Positions 15,830-23,903 of a stretch of 25,923 nt of DNA are shown here, in pieces; position 1 is the stretch's first letter; each line of letters starts with the position of its first letter. This DNA is from 66-474 sp036279975. GTDB taxonomy: Bacteria; Pseudomonadota; Gammaproteobacteria; Xanthomonadales; Rhodanobacteraceae. Below the pieces are notes generated by a model. It saw only the letters and a program-made list of their open reading frames with translations. It made no database searches and was not told the DNA's origin. A program made the position numbers and the translations under genes. The stretch is from the NCBI GenBank assembly GCA_036279975.1, contig DASURP010000064.1, forward strand, positions 1 through 25,923, written 5' to 3'.

Positions 15830-17827
15830 TCAAGATGCCGAACGCGCCATCCGGATGACCCAGCGATACAGCACGACGACCGTGATGGCGAACACCACCC
15901 CGCCGACGATGATCGAGGGCGCCTCGAACCCGGCGCCGACCAACGCGATGGGGCGCTGGTTGCCGCTCAGGCCGACGATGCCGGCGAACACCACCGCCAG
16001 CAGGCTTTCGCCCACGATCAGGCCGGACGCCAGCAGCACGCCCAGTTGCCTGGCCGCCCCGGCGTTCGGGCGACGCCCGGCGTGGCGGTCGAACCATGCG
16101 CCGACCAGCGCCCCGACCACTACCATCAGCGTGGTCGAAGTCGGCAGGTAGATGCCGAGGCCCACCGCCAGCGGCGGCAGGCGCGGGCCCTTTTTCGCGA
16201 GCCCCAGCGCCTCGTCGAGGATGATGATCGCGACCCCGATGCCGGCGCCAAGGCCGATCATGTCCCACGGCACCGCGCCGGTGATCACGCCCTTGGCCAG
16301 CGCCGAAATCAGGCCCGCCTGCGGTGCGGGCAGCGCGGTCGCCGGATTCGCGCCGGGCGCGCCGAGGAACCCGTAGGTGTTCTGCAACAGGTCCAGCACC
16401 GGCGGGATCACCACCGCGCCGGCCAGCACGCCGATCACCAGCGCCCACTGCTGCAGCGCGGGCGTGGCGTCCACCAGCTGGCCGGTCTTCAGGTCCTGCA
16501 GGTTGTTGTTGGCGATCGAAGCCACCGCAAACACGATCGAGGTGATGAACAACGCGAACCCGACCAGGGCCTTGTCCGCGCCCGGCGGCAGGAACGGCTT
16601 GACGCCGACCACCAGCAGCAGCGCCGCGATCACCACCACCAGGATGCCGACGCCCGAGAGCGGGCTGTTGCTCGATCCGATCAGCCCGGCCATGTAGCCG
16701 CACACCGCCGAGACCAGGAAGCTCAGCAGGATCACGAACACCACGCCGCCGATGACCAGCACCCAGGTGGCGTCGCCCAGCCCGTTGGTGACGCTGAAAT
16801 GCCACAGCAGGTAGGCGATCGGGATCATGCAGACCAGCGAAACCAGCCCGACCATCCCGATCGGCATGTCGTGCTCGGTGCGCGGCAAGGTGTCCAGCGT
16901 GCCGGCCTTGCGTGCGCGCGATGCGCGCAGCGCGCCGGCAAGGCCGCTGACCAGCGGTTTCACCAGCTTCGCCAGCGTCCAGATCGCGGCCACGCCGATG
17001 GCGCCGGCGCCGATGAAGCGCACGTATGAACTCCAGCCGGCCTGCGCGACCGTGGCTGCGTCGCCGGCTGCCCAGTGCAGGTGGGTGAAATACGGCACCG
17101 CCCAGGCCCAGCCGATCAGTGCGCCCACCAGCATCGCGACGCCCACCCAAAGCCCGACCAGGTGCCCAATCGCGAACAATGCGAACGACAAGCCGAAGTC
17201 GAAGCCCGTCGCGCCGCCCTTGTCGCCGCCCACGCGGAAATAATCGGTCACCGCCGCCGCGAAAACTTTCGTCTGCACGATCACATAAAAGACCGCCGAC
17301 ACGATCGCGCCCCACACCACGGCCCTCAGGCCCGCACCGCCGGTCTCGACGCTTTTCGCCGCGTCGCCGTCCGCCTCGCCCGCACCGACCTTCAGCACTT
17401 CCGCGCAGGCCACGCCCTCGGGATACGGCAGGTCGGAATCGGTAACCAGCGCCCGCCGCAGCGGAATGGTGTACATCACGCCGAGGATGCCGCCGGTGGC
17501 GCAGATGCCGAACGAAACCCAGAACGGAAAACCCGTCCACCAGCCGACGATGATCAATCCGGGCAACACGAAGATGATCGACGACAAGGTGCCGGCGGCG
17601 GAGGCCACCGTCTGCACGATGTTGTTTTCCTGGATGGTGGCATCGCGCATGGCCTTCAGGATCGCCATCGAGATCACCGCGGCCGGGATCGAGGTGGAAA
17701 AGGTCAGGCCCGCCTTCAGCCCGAAATAAACGTTGGCGGCGGTGAACACGATCGTGATGACGATGCCGATGACCACGCCGCGCAGGGTCAGTTCGCGACG
17801 CGCCGGCATTCCGCTGATGGCATTCAT
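15830..17827 (-). CDS. OPT-family oligopeptide (or metal-chelate) transporter
   Basis: This 665-residue protein has about 14-16 hydrophobic helices along its whole length. It starts with ELTLRGVVIGIVITIVFTAANVYFGLKAGLTFSTSIPAAVIS and contains the ENNIVQTVASAAGTLSSIIFVLPGL and SNSPLSGVGI segments typical of prokaryotic OPT proteins. Bacterial members import small peptides or related compounds across the inner membrane by proton symport; some eukaryotic relatives carry metal chelates, so the substrate is not certain. The ATG at 17827 has GGGGA about 8 bases upstream and matches the usual start just before the first helix. The frame stays open upstream, but that part is antisense to gluQ. It is divergent from gluQ with a 117-bp gap. 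Confidence 0.92.
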   Translation of the reverse strand: MNAISGMPARRELTLRGVVIGIVITIVFTAANVYFGLKAGLTFSTSIPAAVISMAILKAMRDATIQENNIVQTVASAAGTLSSIIFVLPGLIIVGWWTGFPFWVSFGICATGGILGVMYTIPLRRALVTDSDLPYPEGVACAEVLKVGAGEADGDAAKSVETGGAGLRAVVWGAIVSAVFYVIVQTKVFAAAVTDYFRVGGDKGGATGFDFGLSFALFAIGHLVGLWVGVAMLVGALIGWAWAVPYFTHLHWAAGDAATVAQAGWSSYVRFIGAGAIGVAAIWTLAKLVKPLVSGLAGALRASRARKAGTLDTLPRTEHDMPIGMVGLVSLVCMIPIAYLLWHFSVTNGLGDATWVLVIGGVVFVILLSFLVSAVCGYMAGLIGSSNSPLSGVGILVVVIAALLLVVGVKPFLPPGADKALVGFALFITSIVFAVASIANNNLQDLKTGQLVDATPALQQWALVIGVLAGAVVIPPVLDLLQNTYGFLGAPGANPATALPAPQAGLISALAKGVITGAVPWDMIGLGAGIGVAIIILDEALGLAKKGPRLPPLAVGLGIYLPTSTTLMVVVGALVGAWFDRHAGRRPNAGAARQLGVLLASGLIVGESLLAVVFAGIVGLSGNQRPIALVGAGFEAPSIIVGGVVFAITVVVLYRWVIRMARSAS

Positions 17828-17944
17828 GGTTGCATCCCCGTTGGCCTGGATCCCCGCCGCAACGTTCGCGGCTGGTTGGTCCCCGCCCGCGCGACGCATC
17901 TGCCGCATACTAGCTTCGGTTCCGCTCCGCGCAAAGGAGGCCAG

Positions 17945-18823
17945 GTGTCGTACCGTGGGCGCTTCGCTCCCTCGCCCACCGGCGAACTGCATTTCGGCTC
18001 GCTGGTGGCGGCGCTGGCCGGCTGGCTGCGGGCGCGGCAACAGGGCGGCCGATGGTTGCTGCGCATCGAGGACATCGACCCGCCCAGGGAGACCGCGGGC
18101 TCGGCGCCATCGATCCTGGCCACGCTGGACGCGTTGGGCTTGCACGCCGACGCACCGGTGCTGTACCAGTCCCGGCGCGGCGACGCCTACGCGGCCGCGC
18201 TGCAACGCCTGCGCGACGACGGCCATGCGTTTGCCTGCTGGTGCAGCCGCAGCGACATCGAAGCCAGCGGCACGCCGCACCGCGACGGACGCTGCCCCAC
18301 CCCGCCCCGCGACGACCGCGAACCCGCATGGCGGCTGCGCGTGCCGGATGGTGAAATCACTTTCGAGGATGGCCTGCAGGGCCGGCAACGCCAGGATGTA
18401 CGCGCGGCGGTCGGCGATTTCGTGCTGAAGCGCGCCGACGGGCCGTGGAGTTACCAGTTGGCCTGCGTGGTCGACGACGCGTATCAGGGCATCACCGAGG
18501 TCGTGCGCGGCGCGGACCTGCTCGACTCGACCCCGCGCCAGGTCATGCTGCAACGATTGCTGGGGCTGCCCACGCCGGCCTACCTGCACCTGCCGCTGGC
18601 CGTGGCTGCAGGCGGCGCCAAGCTGTCCAAGTCATCCGATGCCCCGGCGGTGGGCGCACACGCTCCGCGCTCGATCCTGGCGCAGGCCCTGCACTTCCTG
18701 GATCAACCCGTACCCGATGCGCCCGACCCCGCGACCCTGCTGCGCAGCGCGGCGCGCGATTTCGACAGCGCGCCGTTGCGCGGCGTGCTCCGCCGCAAGG
18801 CAAGCGCAAGCCTGCGAGCGTAG
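17945..18823 (+). CDS. gluQ: Glutamyl-Q tRNA(Asp) synthetase
   Basis: This 292-residue protein is a class I synthetase catalytic core without the anticodon-binding domain of GltX. It starts YRGRFAPSPTGELHFGSLVAAL, with the HIGH-like motif HFGS, and later has KLSKS as the KMSKS loop. A zinc-knuckle region reads ACWCSRSD then RDGRCP; one family ligand, a Tyr, appears to be replaced by His here. The enzyme activates glutamate and attaches it to the queuosine base at position 34 of tRNA(Asp), not to the acceptor end. The GTG start at 17945 is well supported by a strong AAAGGAGG ending about 5 bases upstream. The start region sits in a short divergent gap with the OPT gene. Confidence 0.95.
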   Translation: MSYRGRFAPSPTGELHFGSLVAALAGWLRARQQGGRWLLRIEDIDPPRETAGSAPSILATLDALGLHADAPVLYQSRRGDAYAAALQRLRDDGHAFACWCSRSDIEASGTPHRDGRCPTPPRDDREPAWRLRVPDGEITFEDGLQGRQRQDVRAAVGDFVLKRADGPWSYQLACVVDDAYQGITEVVRGADLLDSTPRQVMLQRLLGLPTPAYLHLPLAVAAGGAKLSKSSDAPAVGAHAPRSILAQALHFLDQPVPDAPDPATLLRSAARDFDSAPLRGVLRRKASASLRA

Positions 18824-18908
18824 CAGGTTGCAAGGCAGTTCCCGAGGTCTCGCCCGCGCCGCGGCCAAGGCGTAGGATGACCCCACAACAACCCCGCAAG
18901 GAGTCGTC

Positions 18909-19649
18909 ATGAGCGCACGCGTCGCACTGGTCACGGGGGGTACCGGCGGCATCGGTACCGCGATCGTTCGCCGGCTGGCGAAGATGGGCTACAAGGTTGC
19001 AACCAACTACCGCAACGAGGAAAAGACCAGGGCCTGGCGCGACAAGATGAAGGGCGAAGGCATCGACGTGCTCACCGTCAAGGGTGATGTCTCCGACCCG
19101 GAATCGTGCAAGGCGATGATCGCCGAAGTCGAGCAACAACTCGGGCCCATCGACATCCTCGTCAACAACGCCGGCATCACCCGCGACACCACCTTCCACA
19201 AGATGACCTACCAGCAGTGGATGGACGTGGTGAATACCAACCTCAATGCCTGCTTCAACGTGACCCGCCCGGTGATCGAGGGCATGCGCGCGCGCAAATG
19301 GGGCCGCATCATCCAGATCAGCTCGATCAACGGCCAAAAGGGCCAGTACGGCCAGGCCAACTATGCCGCGGCCAAGGCCGGCATGCACGGCTTCACGATT
19401 TCGCTGGCGCAGGAAAACGCCAGGTTCGGCATCACTGTCAACACCGTCTCGCCCGGCTACATCGGCACTGACATGGTGATGGCCGTGCCGGAGGATGTGC
19501 GCGCCAAGATCGTCGCCCAGATCCCGCTGGGCCGCCTCGGCGAACCCGACGAAATCGCCTATGCCGTGGCGTTCTTCCTTGACGACAAGGCCGCGTGGAT
19601 CACCGGCGCGAACCTCGCGATCAACGGCGGGCATTACATGGGGTGGTGA
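18909..19649 (+). CDS. phaB: Acetoacetyl-CoA reductase (PhaB-like SDR)
   Basis: This 246-residue short-chain dehydrogenase has the same length as Cupriavidus PhaB. The nucleotide-binding motif is VTGGTGGIG at 8-16. NNAG is at 86-89, and the catalytic residues are Ser139, Tyr152 and Lys156 (YAAAK). The substrate-side segment SINGQKGQYGQANY and the ending WITGANLAINGGHYMGW are diagnostic for PhaB rather than FabG. It reduces acetoacetyl-CoA to (R)-3-hydroxybutyryl-CoA with NADPH for polyhydroxybutyrate synthesis. AAGGAG lies 7 bases before the ATG. No phaA or phaC is visible nearby, so the rest of the pathway would be elsewhere. A FabG-like role remains possible but less likely. Confidence 0.92.
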   Translation: MSARVALVTGGTGGIGTAIVRRLAKMGYKVATNYRNEEKTRAWRDKMKGEGIDVLTVKGDVSDPESCKAMIAEVEQQLGPIDILVNNAGITRDTTFHKMTYQQWMDVVNTNLNACFNVTRPVIEGMRARKWGRIIQISSINGQKGQYGQANYAAAKAGMHGFTISLAQENARFGITVNTVSPGYIGTDMVMAVPEDVRAKIVAQIPLGRLGEPDEIAYAVAFFLDDKAAWITGANLAINGGHYMGW

Positions 19650-19698
19650 CCATTCGCGGTGATGGTTCCATGGCGACAAGCACCGCAGGACGCAACCG

Positions 19699-19755
19699 AT
19701 CGCGCGCAAGGCGCGCTCCTACAACGGTTTCTGCAGGAGCCTGCTTGCAGGCGGC
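19699..19755. repeat. Inverted pair of REP sequences (REPIN-like)
   Basis: On the minus strand a unit starting TGTAGGAGC (19722-19714) runs into a CGCGCC/TTGCGCGCG palindromic tail. On the plus strand a second unit starts TGCAGGAGC at 19732 and runs into CTGC-TTGCAGGCGG. The shared head is T-G-[TC]-A-G-G-A-G-C and the two heads face each other across about 9 bases. This is the arrangement of a REP doublet. It lies between phaB and metG. No RAYT transposase is in the window. Confidence 0.7.
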
Positions 19756-19785
19756 CACCGCACAGGGGAAGAACGGACATTGCCA

Positions 19786-19794
19786 TGCAATAAT
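19786..19794 (+). promoter_or_regulatory. Extended -10 element of metG
   Basis: TGCAATAAT has the extended -10 form (TGN then AATAAT) and lies 32 bases before the metG ATG at 19827, predicting a leader of about 26 bases. The 11-mer TGCAATAATCC is identical to the phoB -10 region. No good -35 is visible, which is acceptable for an extended -10 promoter. Confidence 0.5.
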
Positions 19795-19826
19795 CCGCGA
19801 TTGCCTGTCGTCATCGACCCATCGAA

Positions 19827-21941
19827 ATGCCCCGCGAAATCCTGGTCACCAGCGCCCTGCCCTACGCCAACGGGCGCATCCACCTGGGCCACATCGTCGA
19901 ACACGTGCAGTCCGACATCTGGGTGCGGGCGATGCGGATGGCCGGGCACACGGTGCACTACGTCTGCGCGGACGACGCGCACGGCACCTCGATCATGCTG
20001 CGCGCGGAAAAGGAAGGCATCACACCGGAAGCGCTGATCGACGGCGTGTGGCGCGAACACACCGCCGACCTGCGCGATTTCGGGGTGGCCTACGACCACT
20101 ATTCGAGCACCCACACCGACACCAATCGCGGGCTGACGCATGCGATCTGGCGCGCGCTGGAGGCGAACGGCCACGTCGAGGCCAGGCCGGTCAAGCAATT
20201 GTTCGATCCCGAGCGGCAGATGTTCCTGCCGGACCGCTTCATCAAGGGCGAGTGTCCGGTCTGCCATGCGAAGGACCAGTACGGCGATGCCTGTGAAGTC
20301 TGCGGCAGCACCTACAACCCGATCGACCTGATCGATCCCTACTCGGTGGTGTCGGGCGCCAAGCCGGTCGAGAAGGAATCGCTGCACTTGTTCGTGAAGC
20401 TTGCCGACTTCGAGGCGCTGCTGAAGGACTGGCTGGAAGCGCGCCGCGCCGCCGGGGACCTGCAATCGGAAGTGGTCAACAAATTGAAGGAGTGGTTTGC
20501 GGAGGGCCTGCGCAGCTGGGACGTATCGCGCGACGCGCCCTACTTCGGTTTCGGGATCCCCGGCCACCCCGGCAAATATTTCTACGTATGGGTGGACGCG
20601 CCGATCGGTTACCTCGCCGCGTTCAAGGAACTGTGCGAAAGCGGACACAAGCCCGGACTGGCTGCCGCCGACTTCGACCGCTTCACGCGCCCCGGTCACG
20701 ACACCGAGATGGTCCACTTCATCGGCAAGGACATCATCTATTTCCACACCCTGTTCTGGCCCGCGATGCTGCACGGTTCCGGACTGCGCATGCCGACCGC
20801 CGTGAACGTGCACGGCTTCCTCACCGTCGATGGCGCCAAGATGTCGAAGTCGCGCGGCACCTTCGTCAACGCGCGCACCTACCTCGACCACCTCGACGCG
20901 GACTGGCTACGCTATTACCTGGCCTCGATGCTGGGGCCGACCCTGGCCGACATCGACCTCGACCTGAAGGCCTTCGAGGAACGCGTCAACTCGCACCTGG
21001 TCGGCAAGTGGGTGAACATCGCCAGCCGCTGCGCCGGCTTCGTGCACAAGTTCTTTGATGGCAGGCTTGCGGACGCACTGCCGGACGCGGAACGGGCACG
21101 CTACGACGCGGCCGCGAAGAAACTGGAAGCTTGCGCCGCGCTGTACGGGGCGCGCGATTACGCCGCCGCGATGCGGCTGGTCATCGAGGTCGCGGACGAG
21201 GCCAACGCCTACGTCGCCGAACATGCGCCGTGGCTGCTGGCGAAAGACGAATCGAAACGCGCAGGGCTGCACGTTGTACTGACGCTGTCGCTGAACTATT
21301 TCCGGCTGCTGGCGATCTGGCTGGCGCCGGTGGTGCCGGCCACCGCGGCACGCGCGTTCGCGTTCCTGGGCGACGCACCCGCGCGCTTCGACGCCACGCA
21401 CACTCCATTGCTTGGCCACGCCATCCAGCCGTTCAAGGCGCTGGCCACCCGCATCGACCCCAAGCAGATAATCGCCATGATCGAAGACTCGAAGGAATCG
21501 CTGCAGGCGAATTCAAAACCAGCCTCGCCCAATCCTCCCCCTGGAGGGAATCGCCAGGACGCGCAAACGACTGCATCCCCCGGTCCCGGGTCCCGGATCC
21601 CGAGTCCCGGCACCATCTCCATCGACGACTTCGCCAGGCTCGACCTGCGCGTCGGCAAGGTGCTGGTCTGCGAAACCGTGGACGGCTCGGACAAGCTGCT
21701 GCGTTTCGAACTGGACGCGGGCGAGCTGGGCAAACGCCAGATTTTTTCCGGGATCAAGGCCGCCTATCCCGAACCCGGGAAACTGGTCGGCCGAAGCGTG
21801 GTGTTCATCGCCAACCTCGCCCCGCGCAAGATGCGATTTGGCCTCAGTGAAGGGATGATCCTGTCCGCCGGGAGCGGAGGCACCGACCTGGCGTTGCTGG
21901 GCGTGGATGCCAACGCCGCACCGGGCGCGCCGGTCAAGTGA
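19827..21941 (+). CDS. metG: Methionyl-tRNA synthetase with C-terminal tRNA-binding domain
   Basis: This 704-residue class I synthetase has the HIGH motif as HLGH (19-22). The zinc knuckle uses Cys143, Cys146, Cys156 and Cys159 (CPVCHAKDQYGDACEVC), and the KMSKS loop is at 338-342. The alpha-helical anticodon-binding domain ends near 556, and from about 596 (TISIDDFARLDLRVGKV) there is the OB-fold tRNA-binding/dimer domain found in long MetRS forms. Between them, residues 557-595 are a Pro/Gly/Ser-rich linker whose DNA contains a short stem and a 7-bp repeat run, so it seems to derive from intergenic repeat sequence. It charges tRNA(Met) and initiator tRNA. The gene overlaps the next one by its stop (GTGA). 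Confidence 0.97.
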   Translation: MPREILVTSALPYANGRIHLGHIVEHVQSDIWVRAMRMAGHTVHYVCADDAHGTSIMLRAEKEGITPEALIDGVWREHTADLRDFGVAYDHYSSTHTDTNRGLTHAIWRALEANGHVEARPVKQLFDPERQMFLPDRFIKGECPVCHAKDQYGDACEVCGSTYNPIDLIDPYSVVSGAKPVEKESLHLFVKLADFEALLKDWLEARRAAGDLQSEVVNKLKEWFAEGLRSWDVSRDAPYFGFGIPGHPGKYFYVWVDAPIGYLAAFKELCESGHKPGLAAADFDRFTRPGHDTEMVHFIGKDIIYFHTLFWPAMLHGSGLRMPTAVNVHGFLTVDGAKMSKSRGTFVNARTYLDHLDADWLRYYLASMLGPTLADIDLDLKAFEERVNSHLVGKWVNIASRCAGFVHKFFDGRLADALPDAERARYDAAAKKLEACAALYGARDYAAAMRLVIEVADEANAYVAEHAPWLLAKDESKRAGLHVVLTLSLNYFRLLAIWLAPVVPATAARAFAFLGDAPARFDATHTPLLGHAIQPFKALATRIDPKQIIAMIEDSKESLQANSKPASPNPPPGGNRQDAQTTASPGPGSRIPSPGTISIDDFARLDLRVGKVLVCETVDGSDKLLRFELDAGELGKRQIFSGIKAAYPEPGKLVGRSVVFIANLAPRKMRFGLSEGMILSAGSGGTDLALLGVDANAAPGAPVK
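21584..21611. repeat. Heptamer repeat inside the metG linker
   Basis: Four consecutive 7-bp units read TCCCGGG, TCCCGGA, TCCCGAG and TCCCGGC, with a degenerate unit before them. Similar TCCCGAA-type heptamers are familiar from intergenic regions of xanthomonads. Here they encode part of the Pro/Gly/Ser linker between the catalytic body and the C-terminal tRNA-binding domain of MetRS. Confidence 0.75.
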
Positions 21942-22648
21942 ACGCATCCGCGCCGCCCATGGCAACGACAAGGGCGACGCACCGGCACGCGATCCATTGC
22001 GTGACGCTACGGTTCCGTCCGCGCAGCTACGCACGCGGCTATACGCGCTGCAAGCTGCGACTCGATCCTGCCTATGGCGCGATCGCCGATGCGCTCGGCG
22101 ACAGTCGCTTGCCGCTGCTCGACATCGGCTGCGGCATGGGGCTGCTCGGCCTGTACCTGCACGAGCGCGGGCTTTGTCCCGACTACCTCGGTGTCGACAT
22201 CGATCCGCGCAAGCTGCGCGACGGCATCGCGGCAATCGGCGCTGCCTCGGCGACATTGCGCCTGCGCGAAGGTGATGCTGCCTGCCTGCCGGCCCACAAC
22301 GGGCACGTGGTGCTGCTGGACGTGCTGCACTATTTGTCGCCGGCGGTCCAGGAGGGAGCGCTGCGGGGGGCCGCCGCGCGCGTGGCACCGGGCGGGTTGC
22401 TGCTGGTCCGTACCTGCCTCGCCGATCGCAGCTGGCGGCATCGCGCCACCGTGGCCGAGGAATGGCTGCTGCATGCCAGCGGCTGGATGCGGAGCGACGG
22501 CACCCGCAACATGCCGCGCCGCGAACAGGTCGAACTGGCGTTGCGGCGTGAAGGTTTCAAGGTGACGTCGAGGCCGCTGTGGGGCCTGACGCCATTCAAC
22601 AGCCACCTGTTCGTGGCCGGGCGCGGAGCAGCCGTTTCCGCCGCCTGA
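21938..22648 (+). CDS. Class I SAM-dependent methyltransferase, target unknown
   Basis: This protein of up to 236 residues has the Rossmann-fold motif I LLDIGCGMGLLGLYL (about 60-74), an acidic post-I strand YLGVDIDPRKL, motif II/III-like GDAACLP and VVLLDVLHYLSP, and a later VAPGGLLLVRT strand. These show SAM binding, but nothing identifies the acceptor. The first codon is taken as the GTG at 21938, overlapping the metG stop (GTGA); an ATG at 21959 would give 229 residues. The tight overlap suggests co-transcription with metG. The N-terminus (RFRPRSYARGYTRCKLRLDPAYGAIADAL) resembles small-molecule or lipid methyltransferases that sit in acyl-chain pathways, but this is only an impression. 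Confidence 0.82.
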   Translation: MNASAPPMATTRATHRHAIHCVTLRFRPRSYARGYTRCKLRLDPAYGAIADALGDSRLPLLDIGCGMGLLGLYLHERGLCPDYLGVDIDPRKLRDGIAAIGAASATLRLREGDAACLPAHNGHVVLLDVLHYLSPAVQEGALRGAAARVAPGGLLLVRTCLADRSWRHRATVAEEWLLHASGWMRSDGTRNMPRREQVELALRREGFKVTSRPLWGLTPFNSHLFVAGRGAAVSAA

Positions 22649-22651
22649 CGA

Positions 22652-22666
22652 CAACCGTACCGGTTG
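22652..22666. terminator. Small hairpin after the methyltransferase gene
   Basis: CAACCG and CGGTTG pair perfectly around TAC, four bases after the methyltransferase stop. There is no T-run, so intrinsic termination is only possible, not shown. Confidence 0.3.
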
Positions 22667-22730
22667 CCACGCCACACCCCCGCACGCACTTTGCTATCGT
22701 GGGCGGACCCTGCGAACCGGGAGCAACAGC

Positions 22731-23903
22731 ATGCGACTTTCCACCCACGCGGGAATGTTTGCCATCGCGCTGACCGGCGTGCTGCTCGCCGCCTGCAGCG
22801 CCTCCACCAGGCCGACCCACTCCGCGACAGCGACAGCGACAGCGGCTGCAGCGGCGAAGCTCCCGCACCCGCCCCGGCACGTGTTCGTGGTCGTGCTGGA
22901 AAACGAGCCGTTCCAGGTCACCTTCGGCGAACGCTCGCCTGCGCCCTACCTCGCCCACGAATTGCCGAAGCAGGGCGCGCTGCTGACGCAGTACTACGGC
23001 ATCGGGCATTACAGCCTGGACAACTACATCGCGATGGTCAGCGGGCAGGCGCCGAATCCCGCAACCCAGGGCGACTGCCACGTATTCAGTGGGTTCGTGC
23101 GCAGCCAGCCGGGTTTCGATGCCGACGGCCAGGTCCGCGGCAAGGGCTGCGTGTATCCCGCAGACGTCCCGACGCTGGCCAACCAGCTGCAGGAGGCGGG
23201 CTACACGTGGAAGGGCTACATGGAGGACATGGGCGCGGATCCTGCGCGCGAGGCCGCGGCCTGCGGGCACGTGGAAATCGGCACGGTCGACCACACCAAC
23301 CGGGCCACGTCGAAGGACCAGTACGCGGACAAGCACAATCCGTTCGTGTATTTCCATTCCATCATCGACGACGCGGCCAACTGTGCGGCGCATGTCGTGA
23401 ACCTGGATGCGCTGCCCGGCGACCTGCACAGCGTGGCGACGACGCCGAACTTTTCGTTCATCACGCCCGGCCTGTGCCACGACGGCCACGACGCGCCATG
23501 CAGGAACGGCGAGCCCGGCGGGCTGGTGTCGGCGGACAGGTTCCTGCGCCAGTGGGTGCCGCTGATCCTGGCCGCGCCCGCGTTCAAGCAGGACGGCGTG
23601 CTGATCATCACCTTCGACGAGGGCACCGATGCTACCGCGTGTTGCGGCGAGACGCGGCCCGCGGGCGCACCCCAACCCGGCAAGTTCGGCCCCGGCGGCG
23701 GGCGCATCGGCGCGGTGGTGCTGTCGGCTCTCGTCGAACCCGGTACCGTGTCGAACGTGCCCTACAACCACTACAGCCTGCTGCGCAGCATCGAGGACTG
23801 GTTCGGCCTGCCGCACCTCGGTTATGCGGGCCAGGCAGGGCTGCACGCTTTCGGCAGCGACATTTTCAACCGTGGGCCGGCCACCCAAGGAAATCGCCCA
23901 TGA
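22731..23903 (+). CDS. Lipoprotein phosphoesterase (phospholipase C/acid phosphatase AcpA superfamily)
   Basis: This 390-residue protein begins with a lipoprotein signal, MRLSTHAGMFAIALTGVLLAAC, with the lipobox LAAC and lipidated Cys22. A low-complexity Ala/Thr tether follows. The catalytic part starts HVFVVVLENEPF (about 50-61), the metal-binding N-terminal motif of the PF04185-type phosphoesterases. It continues with YYGIGHYSLDNYIAMVSGQ, NFSFITPGLCHDGHD, and a C-terminal IITFDEGTD with GGRIGAVVLS and NHYSLLRSIEDWFGL. Family members cleave phosphate esters such as phospholipids or nucleotides; the substrate here is unknown. The product should be anchored on the periplasmic side of a membrane. 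GGGAG precedes the ATG. Its stop overlaps the start of the cyclophilin gene. Confidence 0.85.
   Translation: MRLSTHAGMFAIALTGVLLAACSASTRPTHSATATATAAAAAKLPHPPRHVFVVVLENEPFQVTFGERSPAPYLAHELPKQGALLTQYYGIGHYSLDNYIAMVSGQAPNPATQGDCHVFSGFVRSQPGFDADGQVRGKGCVYPADVPTLANQLQEAGYTWKGYMEDMGADPAREAAACGHVEIGTVDHTNRATSKDQYADKHNPFVYFHSIIDDAANCAAHVVNLDALPGDLHSVATTPNFSFITPGLCHDGHDAPCRNGEPGGLVSADRFLRQWVPLILAAPAFKQDGVLIITFDEGTDATACCGETRPAGAPQPGKFGPGGGRIGAVVLSALVEPGTVSNVPYNHYSLLRSIEDWFGLPHLGYAGQAGLHAFGSDIFNRGPATQGNRP

Noticed and set aside
22664..23899. N-terminal extension of the cyclophilin frame
   Set aside because: It overlaps the phosphoesterase in another frame. A signal peptide and ribosome site mark the true start at 23900.
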